A stretch of DNA of 64,000 nt from Hyphomonadaceae bacterium (GTDB lineage: Bacteria; Pseudomonadota; Alphaproteobacteria; Caulobacterales; Aquidulcibacteraceae): the NCBI GenBank assembly GCA_019753105.1, contig JAIELJ010000015.1:62001-126000 (forward strand), given 5' to 3'. Shown here one piece after another: positions 16,126 to 24,157 of this stretch; position 1 is the first letter of the stretch; each line of letters opens with the position of its first letter. A program made the translations under genes and the position numbers. The notes beneath the pieces were generated by a model, which was not told the origin of the DNA, searched no databases, and saw only the letters and a program-made list of their open reading frames with translations.

Positions 16126-16776
16126 ATGAATTCGAAGCCGCTTCCGTTCTGGAAGCCTGGAAGCGAAGAGCGCAAGCTCCGCATCTTCATCAGCCACCGC
16201 TACGAGCACGACGACACGCTTTACAGCGAGGTGATCGCTGCATTGAATAGTCAGGGCTTCGCTGTTCAAGACGTATCGCTATCCGCCGCGCAGCAAATGG
16301 CCGGACCGCGCGGCGGCGACCTACCAAAGCTCAAGATTCAGGCCGAAATTGCAGCACGCATCTATACATCCGACATTTTGATCGCCCCAAGCCGAGTTGG
16401 TGCGGGCCGCTCCGAATGGGTAACTTGGGAAGTGCAACTTGCAGCGATCGGTTATGCGATACCGGTGCTTTTCGTAGACCAGGGAGAAGATCAGCAACGG
16501 CGGACCGCGCTCGTCTCCGAAGTAGCGAGCGTCTGTCTTCCACATGCCGTTTGCAATCCTTATGCGCGCGAGATCGTACCGAATGTGATCAAGCTCGTCG
16601 GCGGTCGCCCGAACTGGGCGATGCGCGAGACCGAGAACGACGCCCTCCTTCGGTATCGCGGGCCACCCGCGTCAGCGCGCGATGACGTGCTCAAAAAGTT
16701 ACCGTTTGAAGGAAGGCTTGCCGCCTTCACCTCTCAAACGCCTGAGCCCAAAAAGGGCCTTTGGCCATTTAAGTGA
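16126..16776 (+). CDS. Lone TIR-like (ThsB/DUF1863-type) domain protein
   Basis: Residues about 13-150 read as a TIR-like fold: strand 1 with KLRIFISHRYEHDDTLY, then a helix, ILIAPSRVGAGRSEWVTWEVQLAAIGYAIPVLFV, the S-x-W-x3-E pattern of Thoeris ThsB/DUF1863 proteins in which the Glu is the probable NAD-cleaving residue. No signal peptide or membrane helix. ATG at 16126 is preferred to GTG at 16117; both are preceded by G-rich bases. No ThsA-like SIR2-SLOG partner is adjacent, and flanking DNA looks more AT-rich than its neighbours, consistent with acquisition. The defence role is inferred from family only. Confidence 0.6.
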   Translation: MNSKPLPFWKPGSEERKLRIFISHRYEHDDTLYSEVIAALNSQGFAVQDVSLSAAQQMAGPRGGDLPKLKIQAEIAARIYTSDILIAPSRVGAGRSEWVTWEVQLAAIGYAIPVLFVDQGEDQQRRTALVSEVASVCLPHAVCNPYAREIVPNVIKLVGGRPNWAMRETENDALLRYRGPPASARDDVLKKLPFEGRLAAFTSQTPEPKKGLWPFK

Positions 16777-16876
16777 GGCTCGGGCCGCGGGGCCCAAATG
16801 CGGAGCGCTGCGGCATTCGACAAGCGGGTGTCACCGCAGCCAACAGCGCCGTTGCACTCTCGCTTAGCCCACCACC

Positions 16877-17044
16877 CTAGCGGTTCATAAAGAACATAAC
16901 CGCAATCACACCCACCACCGCGAGCCCAAGCGCCCATAGGAGCATCGGCACAAGCGTCGCGCCGCTGGGAACGTTGTCTTGCGCTCCGCGTGCATCATCG
17001 TCCGAGATGACAATTGGCTTTTGTGGCTCTTCGCTCTCGACCAT
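16877..17044 (-). CDS. 55-residue single-pass membrane microprotein
   Basis: A short frame starting ATG at 17044 with GGGAAG upstream: an acidic, polar N-terminus (MVESEEPQKPIVISDDDARG) then one hydrophobic helix, LVPMLLWALGLAVVGVIAVMFF, ending NR. It is a well-formed tail-anchored protein placed 24 bases downstream of another small secreted or anchored protein in the same direction. Not recognised; likely real because of the helix, start context and tandem arrangement. Confidence 0.55.
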   Translation of the reverse strand: MVESEEPQKPIVISDDDARGAQDNVPSGATLVPMLLWALGLAVVGVIAVMFFMNR

Positions 17045-17068
17045 TAGCGGCTTCCCGACTCGGCTGAA

Positions 17069-17284
17069 TTACTCGTCTTGCGCGGGCTCGGCGCCTTGCG
17101 CTTGCTCTGCGACGTGCACGTCTTCCGTTATCGGCGTGGAGCCTTCTTCGAGCGGGGTGGTCGCTTCGGTGAATTCTACCGCCGTCCCGGGCTCGACATA
17201 GGGGCCATATGCCGGCGCCATTGCCAACGGTCCGAGCATCATAATTGCGATAACAGCGACGGCTGCAATATCCAGTGCGCGCAT
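17069..17284 (-). CDS. 71-residue exported or membrane-anchored small protein
   Basis: Begins MRALDIAAVAVIAIMMLGPLA, a signal peptide or N-terminal anchor, followed by a Pro/Glu/Thr-rich acidic tail (about residues 30-71) with no recognisable domain. A strong Shine-Dalgarno (TGGAGA) lies 6 nt before the ATG, supporting expression. Upstream of the 55-residue microprotein gene, same strand; divergent from the pair of coiled membrane-anchored protein genes. Function unknown. Confidence 0.6.
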   Translation of the reverse strand: MRALDIAAVAVIAIMMLGPLAMAPAYGPYVEPGTAVEFTEATTPLEEGSTPITEDVHVAEQAQGAEPAQDE

Positions 17285-17423
17285 GGTGATTCTCCAGTGT
17301 TAGCCGGACCAACGTGCGCGATGACCGAATGTTTCGCCCGACACCCGCATATCACGCAGCTGCGCCTCTGCGCCGATTGCCAATCCGGTCCCACGCCCTC
17401 TAGATGCCAGGGGGGAACATTTC

Positions 17424-18257
17424 ATGCGCTTCTTTCGCAAGATCGGCGATCTCACGGGTTGGAAGCGCTTCGGCTTCGAAGTCGCGATCATCGTTATTGG
17501 TCTCGGCATCACGCTCATCGCCCAAGATCTGATCTCCAACGCCAACCGCGCCCGCGCCACGCGCGAGGCCATCGACGCCGTCGAAGTCGATCTGGTCATG
17601 CTGTATCTTCATTCAAGCGAACGCCTCGCCGTGGAGCCGTGCAGACGCGAGCAAGTGCGTGCGCTTGCTGATCGGCTAGAGCGCTCCGATGGCTATTGGA
17701 CCGCGGAGATTCCTGAGAGCATCAACCGGAACGCCGAGCAGTTTGTGCTTCCCCGTGTCCTGCGCTCGCCGCGCCGGAACTGGTCCGACGCGACATGGCG
17801 CGCGCTGCTCGTCAGCGACGCCGCAATCGAGATGGACCGGCAACGCTTCAACCAAATAAGCGCTGTTTTCGTTTCAACGGAAGGTTATCGACAACGGCAG
17901 GACGCGGCGTTCGATCTCGCGGGTGAGCTCTCGCATCTGTCGATATCGGGCCCGTTTGACGCGGCGCAACGGCGTGAGGCGTACGCGACGCTCAGCCGGC
18001 TCGCCTCGATGGAAGGGATCATGACGGTCCACGCGCGCCAAGCGCGGGAAGCCATCATGGCGTTCGAGTTTCAGAATGAGCGGCGGTTTTTTCGCTTCAC
18101 TTCGTCAACAGATGGGGGCATCGCAGACTTCATCGCCAACACGGTCGCAACCTATGGCACGTGCGTGGACACAACGCAGTTTCAGCCGTTCATCGACGAT
18201 CTGAACGCAACCACAGGCATGAACGTCACGCTCGCTTCCCCGAGCGCTACGCCATGA
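17424..18257 (+). CDS. Membrane-anchored protein of unknown function (DUF6090-like, first of pair)
   Basis: 277 residues with a basic N-terminus, one transmembrane helix (FEVAIIVIGLGITLIAQDLI, about residues 18-37), then a largely helical extracytoplasmic region containing two or three cysteines. The layout, a short cytoplasmic lead, one helix, then a charged helical segment, matches the next protein and DUF6090-like families. GGGGGGAAC precedes the ATG. Its TGA overlaps the next ATG (ATGA), so the two are translationally coupled and may form a complex. No catalytic motif is seen. Confidence 0.65.
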   Translation: MRFFRKIGDLTGWKRFGFEVAIIVIGLGITLIAQDLISNANRARATREAIDAVEVDLVMLYLHSSERLAVEPCRREQVRALADRLERSDGYWTAEIPESINRNAEQFVLPRVLRSPRRNWSDATWRALLVSDAAIEMDRQRFNQISAVFVSTEGYRQRQDAAFDLAGELSHLSISGPFDAAQRREAYATLSRLASMEGIMTVHARQAREAIMAFEFQNERRFFRFTSSTDGGIADFIANTVATYGTCVDTTQFQPFIDDLNATTGMNVTLASPSATP

Positions 18258-18991
18258 TCCTCCGCCGCATCATTGCGCATTTCCGCAAGCAGGAATGGAC
18301 CGCGATCGCGCTCGATTTCGTCATCGTTGTGGTCGGCGTGTTCGTGGGCTTGCAGGCGCAGGCCTGGAATGAGAGCCGCCAGGATCGCGTGCACGAGCGC
18401 ATGTATATCGAACGGCTAGCGCGCGATTTCACCGCGATCGAAGAGCGCACCGAGTTCGCGAACGAGAAATGGCTCTCGGTAATCAATGTCAGCCGACGTT
18501 TGCTAGCGGACATCGACGCGTTCAACGCGACCGGGCGCATGCCCCGCACCGAGCAAGAAATCCTAGCGGACCTAAACGACCTGCAGGGCACCCGCATTCC
18601 GGCGCCGCGCGCCGCAACCTTCGTGGAAATGCTATCGACGGGCGAAATCCGCGTGCTTCGCGACGAAGACTTGCGCGACGCTCTGCTCGCCTACGACACA
18701 CAAACGCATTATACGCTGATCGCCTACGATGTACTCGTCAACCGCGCGCGAGAGGCAACCGTCGCCGCCGGCGCCTATGCCGACGTCGATCTGCCAGACA
18801 CGCTCGAGAACATCTACGACAACCCAAACCGCGAATTCTATCGGGCGATCGATTTCCCCGCCTTCGCGCGCGACCCGCGCTCACGCGCAGCTGTCAGCCT
18901 GCTCGGCGCGACGGCTGTGAATCAAGGCGGACTAAGCACGGCCCAGCGCGAAAGCGCCCGCCGCGTGCTTGAGATACTTGAGGCGGAGTAG
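18254..18991 (+). CDS. Membrane-anchored protein of unknown function (DUF6090-like, second of pair)
   Basis: 245 residues. MILRRIIAHFRKQEWTAIAL leads into the helix FVIVVVGVFVGLQAQAWNESRQ, a signature of DUF6090-like proteins, followed by a long helical charged domain (ERLARDFTAIEERTEFANEKW) that is probably periplasmic. The ATG at 18254 lies in the stop of the preceding gene. The same topology as that protein suggests a diverged tandem duplication and a heteromeric assembly. No known biochemical role. Confidence 0.7.
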   Translation: MILRRIIAHFRKQEWTAIALDFVIVVVGVFVGLQAQAWNESRQDRVHERMYIERLARDFTAIEERTEFANEKWLSVINVSRRLLADIDAFNATGRMPRTEQEILADLNDLQGTRIPAPRAATFVEMLSTGEIRVLRDEDLRDALLAYDTQTHYTLIAYDVLVNRAREATVAAGAYADVDLPDTLENIYDNPNREFYRAIDFPAFARDPRSRAAVSLLGATAVNQGGLSTAQRESARRVLEILEAE

Positions 18992-19009
18992 TCATCCTCT
19001 AACGCGCCT

Positions 19010-19555
19010 CTAAACCGGCGCATAAGTCAGCCGCAGCGCGCTCTCGCCAATACGATCGCTTCCCACAAGCCGCAACCTTGGCTGCACGTCGGCAAAGAAC
19101 GGCGCGCCGGCTCCGAGCACGACGGGATGCAGAAAGAGATGATACTCGTCGATCAGCCCAAGCTTGCTCAAGCTCGCCGCCAGCTTCGGCCCGCCAATTT
19201 CGATCTCGCCATCAATATCAGCTTTCAGCTTACGAACCGCCGCTTCAAAATCGCCACCGAACAAAGTCGCGTTCGGCCCGACTTCTTTCAGCGAGCGTGA
19301 GACCACCCATTTCGGCATCGCGCGCCACGCTTCGGCGAATGCGCGAAGGTCCGCGATCCGCGCCGGATCGTCCTGATCCCAAGCGTCGCCATCCCAATAG
19401 CGCATCAGGTCGTAGAGCCCGCGCCCATAGATGCTGCCTGCCGTGTTGCGCGTTTGCTCTATGAAATAGCGAAACAGCACCGGGTCGGGCGCGAACTTGT
19501 CGTGATCGACATAGCCGTCGAGCGACACGTTCATTCCGTAAATGAGCTTAGCCAT
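19010..19555 (-). CDS. RibD C-terminal/DHFR-like family protein
   Basis: A 181-residue dihydrofolate-reductase-fold protein of the RibD_C type. KLIYGMNVSLDGYVD at the N-terminus, a central nucleotide-binding region with GGPKLAASLSKLGLIDEYHLFLHPVVLGAGAPFF, is diagnostic. Such stand-alone proteins are NADPH-dependent reductases of unknown substrate, often near YCII or sigma genes. ATG at 19555 is preceded by a frame overlap of 8 bases with the upstream small gene, indicating coupling. A role in riboflavin synthesis is unlikely without a deaminase domain. Confidence 0.85.
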   Translation of the reverse strand: MAKLIYGMNVSLDGYVDHDKFAPDPVLFRYFIEQTRNTAGSIYGRGLYDLMRYWDGDAWDQDDPARIADLRAFAEAWRAMPKWVVSRSLKEVGPNATLFGGDFEAAVRKLKADIDGEIEIGGPKLAASLSKLGLIDEYHLFLHPVVLGAGAPFFADVQPRLRLVGSDRIGESALRLTYAPV

Positions 19556-19904
19556 CACTCTCCGCCTGCGCGCTCGGCTTCCACGGACTGCGCGTCATCC
19601 ACTGCTGAACCTCAACGTGCTGCAGCCAGTCTTTGACCGAAGGTATCCAACCGAGATCATCCATAACGTGCTGCTCCGCGATCTGACGAACCGGAACGCG
19701 TTTCCCGTCCGCGTTCGTAATCGCAACGCCAAACAATGCCTCGCAGAGGAAGATGCCTTCGCTGTGATGGCGCAAAGCGCGGTGGCGCAGATCCGGCATG
19801 TGCGCTTTCGATGCATCGAACCAGTCGTGAATCGCTTGATAGTCCTCCGCGCGCCCGCCGAAGCGCGACGCCGACCGCTCTGCGTGATGCATCGGATGCG
19901 CCAC
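19548..19904 (-). CDS. Conserved small hypothetical protein (DUF6915-like)
   Basis: 118 residues, soluble, no signal peptide. It is rich in His/Trp with HAERSASRFGGRAEDYQAIHDWFDASK and LRHRALRHHSEGIFLCEALFG, a pattern seen in small uncharacterised proteins (DUF6915-like). Length agrees with that family. It is sandwiched between the RibD_C-like gene (8-base overlap) and a hypothetical gene ending 1 base away, so probably a three-gene operon. Function unknown. Confidence 0.6.
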   Translation of the reverse strand: MAHPMHHAERSASRFGGRAEDYQAIHDWFDASKAHMPDLRHRALRHHSEGIFLCEALFGVAITNADGKRVPVRQIAEQHVMDDLGWIPSVKDWLQHVEVQQWMTRSPWKPSAQAESDG

Positions 19905-19905
19905 C

Positions 19906-20553
19906 TTATTGCTCCTTAAACCGGAGATTTCGCGTGATCGGCGCAGGATTGACGTCGTCGGTCACCAAGCCGCTGGTCAGATCGACCGAGAACGCGCCGT
20001 ACATGACATATTCGCCGGTGCCGTAACCACGGCCAAGCGAGTGCACAGCCCAAGTGGTTGCAATGATATCGTCGAGCGCGTTGCGCGTCGGGCTTTTCCC
20101 GCCCCACGTCGGCAAGCTCGTCGAAATGCCAGCGGCCTCCATATCTGCGGCCACTTGATCGGCATCCCGCGTAGACCCGTCCGCCATAACGCAATGATCG
20201 AACCAGGCGAAGCCTTCGTCGTTGCCGCCATCGTAGCGCGCGTAAACGGCCTTGGCGCCGAGGGCTGCAAGCGCGGCGGCAAACCGCGCGGCTTCGGCCT
20301 CCGCCTTTTTCGCAAACTCATCCTGCCAGTCCGGACGCTTGCCGGCGTAACGCTCATACGCGTCTGGGCCCCTCTCGATCTTGCCGACCTGAGACGGGTT
20401 CACCGCGACATACACGGGGCCCGCAGGGCCAAAGTCAGCCGCCGGCAAGTACTGAAACGCTTCGGGCGGCGCCTCAAACGGATAGAAATCCTCATCATCG
20501 AGCGCCTCGTCCGGCACGTCGTCAGCCATCTCGATCGAGAAAATGCGCGGCAT
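19906..20553 (-). CDS. Hypothetical protein, acidic N-terminus
   Basis: 215 residues from ATG 20553, which has GGGAGA 7 nt upstream; a longer frame from 20727 adds a basic region that looks non-coding. The N-terminus is strongly acidic (MADDVPDEALDDEDFYPFEAPPE), the middle is Ala/Glu-rich and helical (EFAKKAEAEAARFAAALAAL), and the C-terminal half has GGNDEGFAWFDHCVMADG and a Trp/Gly-rich stretch. No signal peptide or known motif. Upstream member of the apparent operon with the next two genes. Not recognised. Confidence 0.6.
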   Translation of the reverse strand: MPRIFSIEMADDVPDEALDDEDFYPFEAPPEAFQYLPAADFGPAGPVYVAVNPSQVGKIERGPDAYERYAGKRPDWQDEFAKKAEAEAARFAAALAALGAKAVYARYDGGNDEGFAWFDHCVMADGSTRDADQVAADMEAAGISTSLPTWGGKSPTRNALDDIIATTWAVHSLGRGYGTGEYVMYGAFSVDLTSGLVTDDVNPAPITRNLRFKEQ

Positions 20554-20656
20554 CTTGTGCTCTCCCGTGTGCGTGCGTGCAAACAACCTAACCGCCACCG
20601 CAGTCGTCAGGCTATCGCGGATCGATGGGTGAAGCAGAGAACGGCATGTCAAAGGT

Positions 20657-21211
20657 TCACTCAGGCCCCGACCCGCGCCATAAATCGGCCGGGCACGCCA
20701 AGCCCCAAAGCCCGCGTTGTTCCGCACGCGCGCGCGCCTCGGCCTCAGCGTAACCGCCGCCGCGATTACGCGCCCATCCGCTGGCGACCATGTGCTGATT
20801 GAGACTCACCCCCTCGATCGCGCACTGCGCCACGTCTCTGCCATTAGCGCCGGGGAGATCGCTGATCCGGCATGTCACGGTTTCGGACCGCGTGATCTCG
20901 CGCAGCGCATCCGCCGCCGCGCGATAGACGTTCACGTCGCCACATCGCACGCTGCGTTGTGGCGTCAGGATGCCATCGAGTTCAATGCGTCGTTCGCCGA
21001 TGCGAAGCGTGTCGCCGTCGCTGACGGTGGCGATGCCTGAGAATTCGGAAACGATGGCCGAGTGCGCACGTGCGATCTCAGGCGACGGCGCCGCCGGTTC
21101 AGGCCGTACTTCGGTGTAGATCGCATAGCCCACGGCGATGACGGCGAACGCGACGCTCGGCCGAAACCAGCCGGATCGTGCGCTTTGCGAAAGGTCTTTC
21201 GGGTCGGACAA
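20657..21211 (-). CDS. Membrane-anchored SNase-like (thermonuclease-fold) protein, degenerate
   Basis: A transmembrane helix (FRPSVAFAVIAVGYAIYTE) is followed by a staphylococcal-nuclease-like OB fold: IATVSDGDTLRIGERRIELDGI, then CRISDLPGANGRDVAQCAIEGVSLNQHMVASGWARN and a C-terminal EARARAEQRGLWG typical of the family. The first active-site segment, normally R-x-x-GID-x-PE, reads IELDGILTPQ, so the catalytic Asp and Glu are changed. Start is uncertain: TTG at 21211 is chosen; the frame stays open to 21463. Probably periplasmic and possibly non-catalytic. Confidence 0.65.
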   Translation of the reverse strand: MSDPKDLSQSARSGWFRPSVAFAVIAVGYAIYTEVRPEPAAPSPEIARAHSAIVSEFSGIATVSDGDTLRIGERRIELDGILTPQRSVRCGDVNVYRAAADALREITRSETVTCRISDLPGANGRDVAQCAIEGVSLNQHMVASGWARNRGGGYAEAEARARAEQRGLWGLACPADLWRGSGPE

Positions 21212-21325
21212 ATTGCACTCGGCTGATGGAGCGGCGATCCTACCCCCGATTGCGCAGCGCAACAAACGCTCCGCCTTATTCAAACGGGCCAGCTTCTGTT
21301 TTAAGATCACCCAAAAGGGGGATAC

Positions 21326-22072
21326 ATGACCAATCTTCGCGCAGCGCTCGCCGCCCTGCTTTTGCTCGCCGCCTGCGCAACGCCCGGCGCGCAGACCGAG
21401 CAAACGGCGCAAACCAATCAGCCGACGCACCCGACAACCGCGGAGCGCAATCCGGCTGTTCAAGTCGACGCCCTCGTCTTTCTTCCGCCCGCGCCTGCCG
21501 CGAACGGCGCGCTTGAACGCGCCGAGCGCGACATCGTGCGTGGTCCTTGGAGCGCCGAGCGGCGCGCGCAGGCGCTTGCGGACAACGCCATCGATCCGTT
21601 CGCTGCGTTCGATTCCGTGCTCGGTCCGACCTTCACGGCGGAAAACTTCCCCGCCACTGGCGCGCTGCTGGCGCGCGCGGGCCGCGCCGCGGGTTTTGCC
21701 GGCGATCCGGTAAAATTCCGCGATCAGCGCCTGCGCCCATTTGTGACGGACAGCTCGATCACGCCATGCATCGAAGATACGCCGCGTCTACGCGAGAGCT
21801 TCTCCTATCCGTCCGGACACGGCGCGTTGGGATTTGGCTGGGCGCTCGTGCTTGCGGAGATTGCGCCCGCACACGCTGATGCGATCATCGAGCGCGGCCG
21901 CGACTTCGGTTGGAGCCGCGTTGTCTGCGGCGTGCACTATCCGAGCGACATTGACGCTGGCCGCATCGTCGCCGCCGGCGCGATTGCGCGTCTCCACGCC
22001 GATCCGGACTTTCAGCGCGAGCTTGTGGCGGCGCGTGCGGAGATGGCCGCGGCGTACCCGCCCGCGCCATGA
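21326..22072 (+). CDS. PAP2-family acid phosphatase lipoprotein
   Basis: A 248-residue exported phosphatase resembling class A nonspecific acid phosphatases. The lipobox LLAAC near residue 17 implies a lipid-anchored periplasmic or outer-membrane protein. The three PAP2 motifs are present: KFRDQRLRPF, SYPSGH and SRVVCGVHYPSDIDAGR with the catalytic His residues. Divergent from the SNase-like gene and convergent with the YCII gene 22 bases away. AAAGGGGG precedes the ATG. It likely releases phosphate from organic esters, which fits a phosphate-scavenging organism, though no Pho box was seen here. Confidence 0.85.
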   Translation: MTNLRAALAALLLLAACATPGAQTEQTAQTNQPTHPTTAERNPAVQVDALVFLPPAPAANGALERAERDIVRGPWSAERRAQALADNAIDPFAAFDSVLGPTFTAENFPATGALLARAGRAAGFAGDPVKFRDQRLRPFVTDSSITPCIEDTPRLRESFSYPSGHGALGFGWALVLAEIAPAHADAIIERGRDFGWSRVVCGVHYPSDIDAGRIVAAGAIARLHADPDFQRELVAARAEMAAAYPPAP

Positions 22073-22094
22073 ACGGCGCGAGCGGGGCCGCCGA

Positions 22095-22447
22095 TTATTG
22101 ATTCATTTCGATGAGCGGGCGCACTTCAATCGAGCCGGTCGCGGCACCCGGGCATTTCTCAGCCCAAGCTAAGGCGGCATCGAGGTTCTCGACTTCGATC
22201 AGATAGAAGCCGCCGAGTTGCTCCTTGATGTCGGCGAGGGTCCGTCGACGACCTGGCGCGCCCCGCCACGCACACGAACAGTCGTCGCCGCATGCGGCGG
22301 CTTGAGCCCAGCGCCGCCGGTGAAGATGCCTGCAGCTTGCAGCGCTCCGAAATAAGCGCCGTGACCATCCCAATAGTCCTTGGCCCGCTGATCCTCGCGG
22401 GCAGCGAAATCGTCGGCGGTTTCATAGACCAGAACTGCATACTTCAT
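22095..22447 (-). pseudogene. YCII/DGPF-family protein, single-base frameshift
   Basis: The first 70 codons from ATG 22447 read as a YCII protein up to RQVVDGP, after which the frame is wrong; the second frame resumes with DIKEQLGGFYLIEVENLDAALAWAEK and ends at 22095. Insertion of one base (expected TTC where the sequence has TCG, at about 22237) restores a normal protein of about 117 residues. The intact paralogue at 23745-24092 has QVVDGPFVDTKEALGGFYLIE at this point. Start overlaps the sigma-factor stop. Either a real inactivating deletion or a sequence error. Confidence 0.85.
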
Positions 22448-23748
22448 GTCTGATACTCCTTGCGGCCCATGCGGCCGTCGCGGTGTTGACGTTCCGGGCC
22501 GCGCCGCTTCGACATTCGCTGCCAGAGATTATCGCGGCGCTGCGCGAGAAATCGCTTCACCGCCTCATCCGGCTCACGCGCGATCGCCTCTTCATAGGCC
22601 GCCTGCGCCGCTTGCTTGCGGCCAAGCTTGGCGCACAGATCGGCCATGAGCGCCCAGTAAGGCTGGTACTCCCGCAACACGGCATAGTGCGCACCGGCTG
22701 CCTCAGCGGCTTCCAGGCCAGCGGCGGGCCCGTCGCGTCTGGCGATCGCAGCGGCGGCGTTCAGCAGCGCCACGGGAGAGCCGGTCAGCTCTGAGAGCGC
22801 GCGATAGAGCAGCACGATCGCGTCCCAATCGGTCTCGCCTCTCCACGCGCGTGAAGCGTGCGCGGATTGGATCGCGGCTTCCAGCTGGTAGCGGCCTGGA
22901 TTGTTCAACGCGCTTGCGCGCCGGAGCACGAGCTCCGCCTCTTCAATCAGCGGCCGGAGCCAAGCGTTCACATCTTGATCGTCAAGCGGGATAAAGCCGC
23001 CATCGCTGCTGCGCCGCGCTGGCCGGCGCGCCTCCAAGTGCAACATCAAAGCGAGCAATCCCAGCGCCTCCGGCTCCTGCGGCGTCTGCGAGACAAGTAC
23101 GCGGCCAAGCCAGATCGCCTCTTCCGCCAAGCCGCGCCGTTCAGGATCAGCGCCCAGCGGATCGCTCCAACCGGCGGCGAACGCGGCGTAGATGGCGTCC
23201 AAGACTGCATTGATCCGCGCTGGCCATTGCTCAGGACCAGGCACATCAAAGCTCAAACCGGCATCGCGGATTTTCTTCTTGGCGCGCACCAGACGCTGCC
23301 CCATCGACGCAGGCTCAAGCAGAAACGCCGCAGCGATCCGCTCAGCCGAAAAACCAAGCACGGTTTGCAAAATGAGCGGCGTGCGAACACTGGCTTCGAT
23401 GGCGGGATGGGTGCACGCGAACATGAGCCCGAGGCGGCGATCTGGCATATCGAGAGCGCCCATATCGGCTTCCATTTCCTCAATGCCGCGTACAATTTCG
23501 GCTTCGCCGACAGCGGCGGTCTGAGCGCGGCGCGCGGCGTCAATGAGCTTGCGCTTGGCCGCCGCGAACAACCACGCTTCGGGATTGTCAGGCGCGCCGA
23601 CGCGCGGCCACGCCGTCAACGCCGCGGCAAACGCATCCGCGAGCGCATCTTCAGCGGCGGCCAGATCGCGCGTGCGCGCGGCGAGTAAAGCGAGCAAGCG
23701 CCCATAACTCTCGCGCGCAACGCGCTCTGCCAGCGCAGCAGGGCTCAT
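22444..23748 (-). CDS. ECF42-type RNA polymerase sigma factor with C-terminal helical extension
   Basis: 434 residues, far longer than a usual ECF factor. Sigma-70 region 2 at about residues 15-80 (ARTRDLAAAEDALADAFAAALTAWP, PEAWLFAAAKRKLIDAARR) and region 4 at about 120-165 (TPLILQTVLGFSAERIAAAFLLEPASMGQRLVRAKKKIRDA), then the DUF6596/TPR-like C-terminal half. This architecture with flanking YCII (DGPF) genes is the ECF42 hallmark; no anti-sigma factor is expected or seen. Overlaps both YCII genes by 4 bases, so all three are cotranscribed. Confidence 0.92.
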   Translation of the reverse strand: MSPAALAERVARESYGRLLALLAARTRDLAAAEDALADAFAAALTAWPRVGAPDNPEAWLFAAAKRKLIDAARRAQTAAVGEAEIVRGIEEMEADMGALDMPDRRLGLMFACTHPAIEASVRTPLILQTVLGFSAERIAAAFLLEPASMGQRLVRAKKKIRDAGLSFDVPGPEQWPARINAVLDAIYAAFAAGWSDPLGADPERRGLAEEAIWLGRVLVSQTPQEPEALGLLALMLHLEARRPARRSSDGGFIPLDDQDVNAWLRPLIEEAELVLRRASALNNPGRYQLEAAIQSAHASRAWRGETDWDAIVLLYRALSELTGSPVALLNAAAAIARRDGPAAGLEAAEAAGAHYAVLREYQPYWALMADLCAKLGRKQAAQAAYEEAIAREPDEAVKRFLAQRRDNLWQRMSKRRGPERQHRDGRMGRKEYQT

Positions 23749-24092
23749 CGCATCATGGCGGGTCTAACTTCGATGCCGCCGCCGTGCAGCATGCTCGGCG
23801 CCTGCTTCGCCCAAGAGAGCGCTTCGGCCTCCGAGTCGCACTCGATGAGATAAAATCCGCCGAGCGCTTCCTTGGTGTCGACGAACGGGCCATCGACGAC
23901 TTGCGTGCCGCCTTCGCCGCGGACGCTCTTGGCTTTGGCGACGGCGTCAAGCTCCTCCCCCGCCACGAACACCCCAGCTTTGATCAGCTTCTCGGTGTAG
24001 GCGCCGTAGGCTTGCAGGATTTCGCCGGCGCGCGCGGGCGGAATGTCTGCCCAGACGGATTCATCGCCGTAGATCAAAAGCAAGTATTTCAT
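23745..24092 (-). CDS. YCII/DGPF-family protein
   Basis: A 115-residue intact member: MKYLLLIYGDESVWADIP, a central region, GGTQVVDGPFVDTKEALGGFYLIECDSEAEALSWAKQAP and GIEVRP. The conserved DGPF segment with nearby Lys and Glu, and a His in the C-terminal part, are typical. YCII proteins are thought to be small enzymes or ligand-binding partners of ECF42 sigma factors, with no defined substrate. First gene of the three-gene sigma operon; it overlaps the sigma start by 4 bases. Confidence 0.9.
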   Translation of the reverse strand: MKYLLLIYGDESVWADIPPARAGEILQAYGAYTEKLIKAGVFVAGEELDAVAKAKSVRGEGGTQVVDGPFVDTKEALGGFYLIECDSEAEALSWAKQAPSMLHGGGIEVRPAMMR

Positions 24093-24157
24093 GAAGTCGT
24101 CTCCTCACGGCGCAGCGCCGTCACGATGGTGACGCGCGAGGCTCCGCCATTTCGACA

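Noticed and set aside
18161-18253. Upstream extension of the second DUF6090-like gene
   Set aside because: The ATG at 18254 overlaps the preceding stop and begins the conserved N-terminus; the extension is a shadow of the upstream gene.
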